A DNA stretch of 64,000 nucleotides from Apteryx mantelli (lineage: Eukaryota; Chordata; Aves; Apterygiformes; Apterygidae), in contig NC_090020.1 in NCBI RefSeq assembly GCF_036417845.1, positions 38,672,425-38,736,424 on the forward strand, written 5' to 3'. Positions 49,601-60,374 of this stretch are shown here, piece after piece. The notes below the pieces were generated by a model, which made no database searches, was not told the origin of the DNA, and saw only the letters and a program-made list of their open reading frames with translations. Each line of letters begins with the position of its first letter. Within the stretch, counting starts at the first letter, position 1. The translations under genes and the position numbers were made by a program.

Positions 49601-50704
49601 TTATGTTTTTTTCCTTCTCTTTCTGGCACTGTTTACATTAGTGGTTCTGCTATTGCAGTTCAGGGGAAGAAGCCCCAACTGCTTCTTTAACAGTCTCTGT
49701 CTATTTGTATTTTCATTCTTAGCAGAAACATTGAAAACTGTCCCACTGAATTAATTAGTGCATGGTTCCCTAAAGTTTGGTTAACAGTCTTCTGGAGGAG
49801 GTTATATCATGAAGGATTAACCAAGAATGGCCTGACAGAACTGGGTCATCACTTAAGATACATATTATACTATTCTTAGAGCATTTATGGTAGTGGAGAC
49901 TTGTAATCATAGATGTTTCATTTACAGTGTCTTTCCAGTTGCTTGTTGTAGAAATCTTTAGTTTCTTTGGCTTTTGTGTTTTATTTTAATGAGGCACTCT
50001 TAAAGAAATCCAGAACATATTTTTTAAGTTCATAACATCAAAATATATGGAATAGTACAAGGCAGTGAGATTTGTTGAAACATAAACTATCTTGCTGACC
50101 ACATGGAGCTGCAAAAATATCTCAAGGAAAGTTGGGTCAATAATGTGGGCAAATGCAGAGAAAAAAATTTACCTTAAAAACCTCTAATAGAATCTCTGGG
50201 CAAATTGTTATAAAATAAAGTCATATGCTACAGTAAAATATGGCATGAGCAGATTGCGTAGTACTAGATGAAATATAGCTTGAAATGGGAAAAGAATACT
50301 GTTGTGTTCACAAAATGACACAAAACAAGTAATGATTTAGAATTTCTAATTTTAGAGAGAACATTATTTTTTTGCTATTCCACTTCACTCCTGTCCAAGG
50401 GTTGGACTGCATGGTTAATATAGCCATGGAAGAAGGCCATACATTCTTCTCTAGTTCTTGAGTTCTTCTCTGCTTTTATTTAGAATATATTACAGGTCCT
50501 CTTGCAGGAACACAACTTTATTTTCAGATTCATTTGCATTTCATTTTCATTCACTTGGTAGTTATTTATATTTGTAAACCATTGAGAGATGATATAGTGC
50601 TCTATGACGTATTATCTAGACTGACTTTGGAATAAGATTATAGAAAAGCCATTTATTTCAACTTCATCTGTAAATATATCATTTGGAAGTATTTACAGGA
50701 ACCC

Positions 50705-50812
50705 ATTATATATATATGTATTTATATGTGTGTGTGTATATATACACGCACATATATGTATGTGTACACATGTATATACACATATATCTATATATGACAC
50801 ATATATACATAT
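50705..50812. repeat. Compound (TA)/(GT)/(CA) microsatellite
   Basis: About 108 bp of alternating purine-pyrimidine dinucleotides. It includes perfect short palindromes such as GTGTATATATACAC and ATGTGTACACAT. Such tracts can extrude cruciforms or form Z-DNA. The open frames here, rich in Tyr/Ile or Thr/Tyr, are artefacts. Confidence 0.9.
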
Positions 50813-51846
50813 TTAATTGGCTTCTAGGCGCTAAATTCATTGCCTTTTCTTTAAGCTTGGCTTTGCTCTTAATAATTAAAGGGATTAAAACATCAAGCTT
50901 GTGCTTCTGCAGATAAGAAAGCAATAAAAAATAAGGGAATGTGACTGGAGTCCTTAGTGACTGGAGAGAAACTGAGGATGAAGTAAAACAGTTGTTTTTA
51001 GATGTTGGGGAACTGTGATGAGTCATGAATCATTAGGAGTCTTCTTTAGCTTGAATCCATTTTTAGAGCGCTGTCATATATTCTAAATATATTCTAAATA
51101 AGTGCATATACTATGGGTGTTAGGCCCTAAGCATCAACTGTTCCACTCTACAGACCTGCTGTGATTGCACTATGCTACTTGCCAATGCAGACATTTCCAG
51201 GGTTTTTGCTGAACTACTTCAATTTATAGCTGACAGAGGAATACTTAATTTTTGGTCCAATTAGTTTTTTGTTGGATTAATTAGCTAATTGAACAGTCCA
51301 AGGATGCCATGAGAACTGAAAATAATTTTGTCTTTTAGCTTGAATGGTTAGCAAATATTCATAGACTTGCTAAGAGGTTTCCCTTTGGGGGAATAATTGA
51401 GGATTGAGACTACAAAACAGGAAAGTTTTGATGCATTTCTTTAAATATAGTGGGATCAAATACCTGGAGCTTGTTTAATTGCTTTCAGATCTAAGCCTCC
51501 TTTCCACCTTCACCTTACCCAGAGAAGCTCCTGCTATGGTTCCTCACATGGCCAAACATCACTCACTCAGACATGGCTCACTTTTTCCTACAGTTCTAGA
51601 CCAGCCTGTTTCTGGCACACAGAGGCATGAAGATGCCACCAAATCCTGCTCTTAAGCCTGTGGAGGAATGGTTAAGCGAGAGAGGGCATGATCTGATTGG
51701 GATGAGCAATCCCATTCTCAGGGTAAGGGAAGGAATGTAGGCCAAGGCGAGCGAGCCGTATAGCGGCCTTGAGCACTACAAAAGAAGGTATTCACAAAAC
51801 TGGTAAACAAGTCTGGACGGAACTAGGTTCCATAAATGTCGACAGA

Positions 51847-51916
51847 GCGTGGACAGCAACCTTGCACCAATCATATATCCACTTTATGCGCGTGGACAGA
51901 AACTGTAACCAATCAT
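51847..51916 (+). repeat. Duplicated CCAAT module inside the LTR U3
   Basis: GCGTGGACAGCAAC...CACCAATCAT (51847-51874) recurs as GCGTGGACAGAAAC...AACCAATCAT (51890-51916), with a 43-bp period. Tandem CCAAT/enhancer modules in U3 are common in retroviral LTRs. The second copy lies about 35 bp upstream of the TATA-like sequence. Confidence 0.75.
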
Positions 51917-51950
51917 GTAACTATTGCTAGCGCATGCGTATTGCTTGTCG

Positions 51951-51980
51951 ATATATATACTTTGTGTAAGCTCTAATAAA
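51951..51980 (+). promoter_or_regulatory. LTR TATA-like box and poly(A) signal
   Basis: A TATA-like ATATATATAC (51951-51960) is followed closely by AATAAA (51975-51980). This is the compact U3/R arrangement of many avian class II LTRs. Whether it still initiates transcription is unknown. Confidence 0.65.
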
Positions 51981-53825
51981 GGGAGAACGACCATACTCAT
52001 ATTGAGACTCATCGTTACTCTGGGCCCGTTCCCCCCACTCCAACATAAGCCTGCACGTGCAGTCGGCCCAGGGCAGTCACGCTGGGGGTGGGAAGGCGAT
52101 AACAACCTTGGCAGGTGTAGCAGCTCCGCATGCACTGGAGCACATGCCTGCGTTGGCCCTGAGGAGCTACTACTGCCCAGTGAGTCGCCAAGTCAGTCTG
52201 CGCTTGCCGGCCAAGGAAATCCTTTTTTAGTCTCACCCAGTCCAGTACCGTGGGCAGCTACCTCTATTTTTAGCCTTCGCCCTAAACAAAGTAGAATTTG
52301 ACTGCTACTTTTATTTCAGGCCAAGGGAAGTATCAGTAGTATATAGCCATCAGTTTCCAAGCCTGTGATAGCCATTGATCAAAGACATACCTGCTGGTGT
52401 CTTCTAACACCTGCTAATACAACAAGAGTTTCTTGCAGAAATCAGCCCATGCTGAAGAACAGATAAAAATACCATTTTCTCACTTTTCATGAATCACTTT
52501 ACATTCAGTTTTGTGTACAACTTCTGCAAGATCAGTATCATCTTTGGATGAGGTAAGAGAGGTGGTAGCAGAGTCTTCATACAGAATAGCTATAAAAAAG
52601 CAAGTAGAAAATTACAATTTTTAACCTAGGTCTTAGCTGAAGTTTGGAATGCAAGGTGGCAAACCGTTCGGTGGGCATTTAGAAGGCTGCTCACATTTAT
52701 ATTGAGTCATTTGCTACATGAAATAGGAAGCGTTTTATAGTTCTGCTGAGAATTAATGTGAAATGGAGAAGTACTTTCATGAGATAAAATTAAAATATGA
52801 AAATATACTCTAGCCTTGAAGTTTTTGTGACCTGCCTTTAATGTGAATTACTCACATTCTGACTCATGGATTACATGATATCAATAACTCAATGAAATTT
52901 CATCAAGTATTACTTAAGAATATTCAGTGACTTTTTCCCTATACATTATCAAATAACATATTCAAGCATAAGCTTCCCTTACTTAATCAGGCTCACTCAT
53001 GGGAGATCAAATAATAAGTTGTGCTATAGGAGTTATGGCTATCTTTTTATTTTGAAGAAAATAAGAAAGTACTTTTCTAGATCACAGTTGGTAATACTTT
53101 ACTTTCCAGGTAGTTTTTGCTATTCATTTTCAACTTCTTTATTTTGTTTTCCAAGTGTAAGTAGAAGAACATATTAGGCACAGACCAGTCTCTCTCTCTT
53201 CTCTCCATTACTCCAGTGCCAGAGTTAACTCTGGGATAATTCATATGTGGAAGAGGTATCAATCATGGGTTTTGTGCTTGGCTAGCTTTTAGTTGGTGTA
53301 TCATCCCTGGATAGTTTGCTCACAGATTAATTTATACTGGGATCAGTACAACTCAGCCACAGATTCAGTCATAATCTATTATTTGACGTTCACTTCTCTC
53401 AAATCTAGCACAAGAATGAATCTCAACATAAATAAGCAATTTCAGCAACCATGAAGGACAACTGGAAGAGCTAAAGGTAGGGAGCTTAAACATACAAAGT
53501 GCTTTGTACAGAAAGAGGAAAGAAGTTTCCCAGAGCTATTCAACTAGAGCCTGCTTCAGAAAGATATGACCTTTAGTTTACATACTAATTTCCCTAACTA
53601 TCAAAGGTGCAGGAATTATTGTCCCAGGAAACTTTGATCGACCATATAGTGTTATACGGTATCTGAGTGCAGTCAGTACAGATCACTTCAAATAATGATA
53701 AAATATATCTTTTATGCATTCAGTTGCATGATACAAAATAGTAAAGAGAAACCATTTCATGACACCCTGAAATTGCACCCTGAATCCTAAATACTGAGTA
53801 ATTACTGAGTAGACTAATGAGTACT

Positions 53826-53881
53826 TTAATAGCTTATAAAATGTGTCTTCAGTACTCAGGACACATTTTATAAGCTATTAA
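53826..53881. repeat. Perfect inverted repeat, 22-bp arms with 12-bp loop
   Basis: The left arm 53826-53847 and right arm 53860-53881 are exact reverse complements (22 of 22), separated by the 12-bp spacer TTCAGTACTCAG. The arms are AT-rich but not simple repeats. The next outer base pair mismatches (T/T), so the boundary is sharp. It could be a hairpin in DNA or RNA, or the product of a palindromic duplication. There is no recognisable transposon around it. Confidence 0.92.
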
Positions 53882-56800
53882 TGTGGCTGTATAAACAATA
53901 TTTTTCAAATTTTCTGAAGTTAGTGACAAATTCACCATTTATTCTACTATTTTCTAATAGTCATATGCAAACTACCTGTAGTTATGATTTGTACACTTAT
54001 TTTGAAATAACCATCATAGCTCAATCAGCACAGTAACTTCATAAGGTGGGTATGTTTTTAAACTCAGTCATGTATCTCCCTACACTAACATTTTACATAG
54101 GAAAAATAAGATTTCATTTTCTTTTCATTTCTTGTTATGCCAGCAAAGACATCACAGTCCTTAGGATCCAAATTCAGCTCTTGACTTTAAACTTGGAAAA
54201 CAATGAAATGAATAATGAAAGAAGTCTTGACAGGGTGCAAGCTATGTATTGGTCCATGCCAAGTAATCCTGTGAAAGAAGTAGGCTTTAACCTTACTAGT
54301 GCACAGAAATTGCTTGTATTCTTCAAAGAGAGCAGCATACCTTCTGCATTGCCATCCATTAATGCTGATGGTTTTGCAGACTTGTGACAGTGAAAATTCG
54401 AAGGATTGCTCTTGATGTTCATGTCTCATAGAGCATATATCAGTCACTAGCTCCATTGCAATAAAATAAACACACTGCTAGAAAAAGTTTGTATCCAGTC
54501 CGTTTCTTTGTGCTGCTGCAGTTTTCAAAGTGTATTTTTCCTGGTTTTCATTTAAAAATGAAGTTTATGTGGAACAAAATCCTACACACCATTATTATTG
54601 CCATAGTAGGGATTTAGGGGAAGAGGAACATGAACTGAAGTAGAATTTTCCTTTCATGTCTCTGATAATTATTGTTGATGAGAAGGGAAGAGCCAGCGGC
54701 TGTCCTAAATAGGACAGTTGTTTGAGTACAGTTAATCGGTGTGAAAAATTAACCTTGAAATGCTGTCGAGGTCAGCTCTGTTTTGGCTGATTTGCAGTGG
54801 AAATGCTGATAACAAAATTAAGATGCTAAGGAGGTAATTTAAATCACTCAAATGCTACAGGATCCTGTCATTTTTAGAAAATACGTGGAAGTATGTTTAA
54901 GGTATTTCATTTTCTGTTGCTCTTTATAGATAGAAAATGCTTTTAGTATTAAAAAATGGCTATCTCATTGAAAGTTTGTTCAAAGCTCTCAGTGGGACTA
55001 GAGCATCCATTTCCTTTCCCTTCATAGGTAGACTTTAAAACCCCCATGATTACTCACACCTCTAGGACATGATCCTTAGATTAGATGTCGTGATAACTAG
55101 GCTACTACTTCTGTTCTTAAGGGGATAATGTAATTAATTAAGTCCTGAAGAATCCTTTGTGGGATGTAACAGACTTTTCCATTAGTACTTTATGCCAGCT
55201 CCCTCATCCCTGAGCAAACTGCAATAGCAAAGAACTGTTTCCCACGCCATCTATCTATAGCCAATGTTTTAGATCTGTCTTAACTCCATCAAGTTTACAA
55301 AACAGAAATGACAATATATTATCTGCTTTTTTCCCCCATGTTTGTACTTTTTTTTTTACTAGCTTTTTAATGGTCAGTCCAAGGCTGCTGTTATCCTGCC
55401 AAAAAAGGAGAAATGCCATGCTTTTGACAACTTGGCTCCCCATCTTTCTCACGAGTAAAGCCCTGAACTCTCAAAAATTCCTTTTCCCTATTTCCTTGAA
55501 GGAATCGCTCAGACTATGGAATTAAATCCTGCTGGATCTGACAGTAGTCAAAAGCTCAGCAGTTTCAAATCCAAAATCAGCTTTGATTTTCCACAGAGCA
55601 TCTCAAAGTTCTTACTTTTTAGAAGAAGGAAAGTAACATACATTACTTACTGGTCCAGTGTATGTGCAAAGAAAACATTTATATTTCCAGTGCTACTTCA
55701 ATATGCATCCTGGGAGAATGGAAAACAAAGCAAAATTCAAAGCATTTTTCCATCTTTCATTAGAAAGTTTATTAACCTACAAGTATGTGAAGTGAAATAA
55801 AAGATAGTGAAGGGCAAAATGATGAACATCAGTCATCTTTGGAAAATAAAAATATTTTAACAACAAAACACTTTTTTGTTACAGCTAAGAAAAAAAAAAG
55901 CCAGACATCTTGGTAGGTTTTCTTTAAAAAATATATTACAATTCAATCATATCAAAGTGAAGTCTTGTGGGCTAAAAAAATGAAAGTAGAAGAGTTAGCT
56001 CCAGTGCTCTAGCACTAGTATAAGTGTACCAAACATGGCAAGATTTTTTGTACAGTAATTAATAAACACGCACCCATTCATTTTCAGTCATTTAAACTAC
56101 TATATATACAATCTTTAATATAAAGCATTTTTGTCAAAATTAGCTCTGTATTCTTCAGTCTGGATTTTACAGCTGCAGTGTAGGGATTGTTATTTGGAAA
56201 CATACCTAATCAAAAATCCAATTTTAGTCACAGTATTTGGAAAATCCAATACATTTTAAATAACACATTCCCCACTTTTGATTTTTTATTCTAACTTCAA
56301 TATTAACTTGACTTTGCAGATTGTCTCAGCAGAAAGTACGAGTACAATGAAATCTGCTTTCCCCTGTAATCTGCATGCACATCTACAATTAAGATTAATA
56401 GGTTCTCTGGGTACATCAAGATGATGACAAAGTTTATGTGTAACAGTGTGTTATGATTAAAAAAAAATCTTTGATAAAGAGCCATGAGGTTCATTATGCT
56501 TCTAAGTGACCAGAATTATTATGCCTATATTATTTAAAAGTTCAAAGTTTATCCTCTCTACATACTTTAAAATCAGCTATTGACTTTGTGCAGACTTTGC
56601 ACTTTATTACTAGGGGATAGCTAACTCAGTTTTAAATGCTGTATTTCTCAGTATTGTAAAGTGAACATATAGAGACATAAGGAGTCTCCTTTATTCACAG
56701 CTGTGGTGAAGCCAATTCTTTATGTAGATGATGATTACTAAATTATTACATCAGCTTATTTATTAAATTTGCACCAGAACATAGTATGCATGTTGAGAAG

Positions 56801-57435
56801 TGTTTAAGTTCTTTGAAGAGCATACTAGGATCTACAAAAAGGGCTATGTCATGAGGTTTGAGTTGAGTCTCTGACGAGTTAAAAGCAAAATTTACTCCAA
56901 AAGAAGCCTCCCTGTCACCCACATAGGATATAGGAGGATGGCTAACTCAAGTCCAATGTGCTTTTTCTCTCTCAAATGATACATAGATATCATTTAGCAA
57001 GACTATATTACCCCTGAAGGCAATCAGTTTTCTCTGAGCATCTATCAATGATCATCCATGAAGTAAATTCACAAATCTTTTACTTGACCTAGATGCATTG
57101 CAAATACAGCGCTGATATATGCAGACATTACTTACAGTAACTACAGAGCAGGAGTTGTACCCATGTACAGAAGGCTGACTTTGGTTGTGTGTTTATTTAG
57201 AACATATGCAATAGGCAAAATTATCACAAACTTATCTGTTCTCATGAGTATTTGGCTGAATATATCACTTGAAGACGTGACCTACTGGAAATTTTCAAAT
57301 AAGTTAAAAATCTTTTATTCAGCTCTTCACTGATGTATATCAAAAAGAACTGTCTATATTATGAAGAATACTTGACCTAGTGGTCTCCAAATTATACATA
57401 AAGCAAGAAAATAAATTTTTGTGAGCACACAATTG

Positions 57436-57888
57436 CTAAGTACAGCATTTTCTTTTCACGGCATCAGAGAAGAAAGGTTTTATTTTAAAGTCCGTCTCAC
57501 ACAGTACAAACACGTGTATATCAGTAGCACTACATGTACCTATGTGCACACAAACCCAGTCAATACTTTGTCTTAAGGAGGGATTAAATGGTGGTTGGCT
57601 TTTGAGATCTTGTAGGTAATTTCTGTAATTGCAAAGTCCAAAGCTGGTCAAACATCTATCCAAGGATGTGCGAGGATTGCCCAAGGAATTGCAAAGCAGC
57701 TGCTGCTTATGTCCATCAGGAACAAAGAATGTCAAGGGGCGGTTCAAATAGCCATATATGTTCTCAGCCTTGAGCACACCCACAGCAATGTCTTTAGATG
57801 CAGTGCTCTCATTTCTCACCACTTTAATGATAACAAATAAATGCAAAGTACATTGTATTTCCATTTCAGCCCTGTGATTCTTTTTCAA
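57436..57888 (-). other. 150-codon open frame, unrecognised
   Basis: An uninterrupted ATG-to-stop frame on the MEGF10 strand, 2.3 kb beyond its stop codon. The translation has mixed composition and is not low-complexity (for example ENIYGYLNRPLTFFVPDG), but I recognise no domain, signal peptide or homologue. It may lie in a long MEGF10 3' UTR and be open by chance. I do not propose it as a gene. Confidence 0.15.
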
Positions 57889-58880
57889 ACGAGAAGGTTT
57901 TTTTAGTTTTTCTTACAGTTGATCCTCTGTGATGCAGTTAGTATTCCAAAGGCAACTGGTTCAGATTTTCCTAGGAATATATCAACGCCATCACAATAAT
58001 AATGATAATTCTTTGTCTCAGACTGTATTGCAATCCAGACTTTCAGATAAAAGAACTGTTGTGGCACTCCTTGTGCTGAGCTGCAGAGCACATGCACCAA
58101 AACGTTGACGTATCATCTGCCCTTTACATCATATCACAGTTCTGATGTGCCAAAACACAACCCCAGTGCAGAAGGAAGGGAGGACAATAGGACTTTATGC
58201 TTCCCATTATATGCCATACAATGCAATTTCCCATATCTTTTCCCCATCGGTCAGGGATGCACCAAGCCTTGGGAGAACCTACTCGTGACAAGCGGCAGAG
58301 TTACCGCCTGGGCAAGGTGGAAAAGACTGCTGAGGTTGTGCTACAAACACACTAGCAGATAGCATCACTGTCGTTATCAGCAGTTGGAGCCAATACTGCC
58401 ACAGCTTAGACTATCATTTTTAGGTTTCTAAAGGTAACTTCCCACTGAAAGAGAATGGCCAGTTTAAATAAACCATTGTATTTGGGGGCTGCTATTTTTG
58501 GGGCACAATTTTGCATTAAGGGTGAATTCCTTGGCAAATTTCATTTCCACTGAATTGCACAGGTCACAACTGACTATATAGGAGACAGAGCAAGGAGCCT
58601 CTTGGAAGGATGGGCTCCATCCACATAGTCAACGGAATGAGCTAAACTTTAAAGATGGAGACTGCTCTTTCCTTTTCTTTTGCTTTCTTGTTATTATCCT
58701 CAACAAAAATACCTTGCCGTTTTATTTTTTTTCCAGTTAATTCATTAATTTAAGCTATTATGTATTTGCTAACCACCTCTGACAGACATTAGTATTACAT
58801 TAATCCTTACTTTAATCCTCTCCCTCCCCCCTCAGAGGGCTCCTTAACCAGACAAAATAAAGGCCAGTTGGCAAAAATGC

Positions 58881-59045
58881 AAAAAAGAAAAGAAAAAAGA
58901 AAAGAAAAGAAAAGAAAAGAAAAGAAAAGAAAAGAAAAGAAAAGAAAAGAAAAGAAAAGAAAAGAAAAGAAAAGAAAAGAAAAAAAGAAAAGAAAAAAGA
59001 AAAGAAAAGAAAAGAAAAGAAAAGAAAAAAAAAAGAAAAGAAAAG
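58881..59045. repeat. (AAAAG)n pentanucleotide array, about 165 bp
   Basis: A central block of perfect AAAAG units (about 58892-58980) is flanked by interrupted A/G units. It is pure purine on the plus strand and pyrimidine on the MEGF10 sense strand. It lies 1.2 kb past the MEGF10 stop, so it may fall in or just outside its 3' UTR. Lys/Arg/Glu- or Phe/Ser/Leu-only open frames here are artefacts. Confidence 0.95.
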
Positions 59046-59397
59046 GACACACAGTAGAATATTTTTGCAATTATAAGCTAGATCACTAGAAACATAGATG
59101 CACAGTTTAAAATGGAGATACAAGTTAATGAAGAATGCAATGCAAAAGACCAGCTTAAGCATATTTTTCCCTACATCAACTATAAAAAAAGAAAAGGTGC
59201 CTTTTTAGCAAATATGCACAGAGATTGCTTAGTTGTTTCTAAGAAAAAAAATCAGAACATTTTACTATTTTTATCCTATGTTACAGTCCATATTACTACC
59301 TGTTTATAAAATTTAAACCTTTCCTTGCACTTAAGATTTACAGCATTCATCATCTTTGTCCTTTCACACTCAGTCCATGCTGACAAAAATAAACTGA

Positions 59398-60213
59398 TTT
59401 ATTTTACAAATTTTATGAAGTAGTTACTGATATGTTATGGATTATTAGTTGTGTATGGCAGAAGTAGTGGTCAGAACTGCAACATATGGAGTTGAAATGA
59501 AGCAAATGATTTGCTGAGGACTGGTGCTGGGCCTGGAGTACCCAGTGATCTTGAGGCATCATATAATATTGATGTATGTAATGCTTTTATCATCTTCAAA
59601 ACTATTCAAGCAAGGTATTCCCACAACCAGTAACAGACAAAAATCTGATGATGGATTTCCCAAGCAACTGCAGTACTGAGCTTTGCTATACCCTATCAGA
59701 TCTTGTTGCTTAATGTCTTGACTAAAGATCAGAATGGAAGGTTAAGTTTGGCAACACAGTTTTTCTTCTACATAACTGTGCATCAGATCACCTGTATGAA
59801 GTGGCATTTGGTAAACTGCACTGTCCTGGGAGTTCTACTCTGAAAATGTGACAAAGTAAACTACAAACATGAAGTCCATATTTAAAGTAGCTGAAGTGGG
59901 AGCTGTTACCAGAACTGATCTGCAAACTAATATTTTTAAGCCGACATATTACAGTGTAAATGTGTTGCATACCTGTCTCTATAAAATTAACTGCCATGAA
60001 AAAAAACTGATCAGGATCTCCCCAATGTGGCCTCTGTCTGTCTGTCACTTGTATATACAACACAAACCTCATCTTGAGATTCCCGGTTAATGTACAGCAA
60101 TTGTCTACTGGACAGATTAGGAGCCAAATATGATGGTAAATGAGAGGAAGGGGCATAAACCATGCCACTGTTCTCCTCGAGAGTCCCACTGAGCTACACA
60201 TTAGCTTTTGGGG
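59398..60213 (-). other. MEGF10: Putative proximal MEGF10 3' UTR with AATAAA at its end
   Basis: Sequence between the MEGF10 stop codon and the first canonical minus-strand AATAAA (59403-59398). Human MEGF10 has, as I recall, a 3' UTR of several kilobases. Further AATAAA motifs on this strand near 57.31, 57.19 and 56.75 kb may therefore be the real ends. A 137-codon open frame here (60201-59788) is not protein-like. Confidence 0.4.
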
Positions 60214-60374
60214 TCATTCGCTGCCGACATCCTTCGTAGAGGACGTGGGGCTATCTCGAACCGGTAGCAAGTCATAGTGACATGGAATGTGGCTGTTTTT
60301 TGGAAGATCATAAGGATCCTGGCTGAAATGTCCACTGTTACTGAACGCTCCCTGGACAACGCTCACCGTAGGTT
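60214..60374 (-). CDS. MEGF10: MEGF10 last coding exon with stop
   Basis: The exon starts after acceptor TTGTCACAG; its first two bases complete Glu. It continues [52 protein letters not shown] and then TGA. The tail after the LLPVRDS block is short and lacks the long Ser-rich end I remember from mammals. Confidence 0.94.

Larger units (their letters stand above)
51653..52051 (+). mobile_element. Solo LTR of a class II (ERVK-like) endogenous retrovirus with 6-bp target duplication
   Basis: A 387-bp LTR (51659-52045) begins TGTGGAGG and ends CTCCAACA, which form an imperfect inverted terminal repeat bounded by TG...CA. It is flanked on both sides by TAAGCC (51653-51658 and 52046-52051), a 6-bp target-site duplication typical of alpha-/beta-retrovirus-like elements. 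Inside are two CCAAT boxes, a TATA-like ATATATATAC at 51951-51960 and a poly(A) signal AATAAA at 51975-51980, all in plus orientation. No primer-binding site, gag, pol or env follows. This is therefore a solo LTR left by recombination between two LTRs, not a provirus. It is antisense to both PRRC1 and MEGF10. Exact family not named. Confidence 0.88.
46990..59397. other. Intergenic interval between MEGF10 and PRRC1
   Basis: About 12.4 kb of mostly AT-rich sequence between the PRRC1 CpG island and the putative MEGF10 poly(A) signal. It contains a TA/CA compound microsatellite, a solo LTR, a perfect inverted repeat and a long AAAAG array, each listed separately. The MEGF10 3' UTR may extend into the right-hand part. 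GC-richer patches near 49.1-49.25 kb and 52.05-52.25 kb are unexplained. No exon of a further gene was recognised. Confidence 0.6.

Noticed and set aside
52046-52300. Possible internal proviral sequence after the LTR
   Set aside because: The 6-bp duplication immediately follows the LTR end and no primer-binding site follows, so this is host flank, not provirus.
51924-52301. 125-codon plus-strand open frame crossing the right LTR boundary
   Set aside because: The frame runs from LTR sequence into the flank past the target duplication, so it mixes two unrelated sequences and has no retroviral or cellular similarity that I recognise.
58807-59162. Phe/Ser/Leu-rich and Lys/Arg/Glu-rich open frames
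   Set aside because: They are translations of the AAAAG pentanucleotide array.
59788-60201. 137-codon open frame just past the MEGF10 stop codon
   Set aside because: It lies in the MEGF10 3' UTR; the composition is not protein-like and no homologue is recognised.
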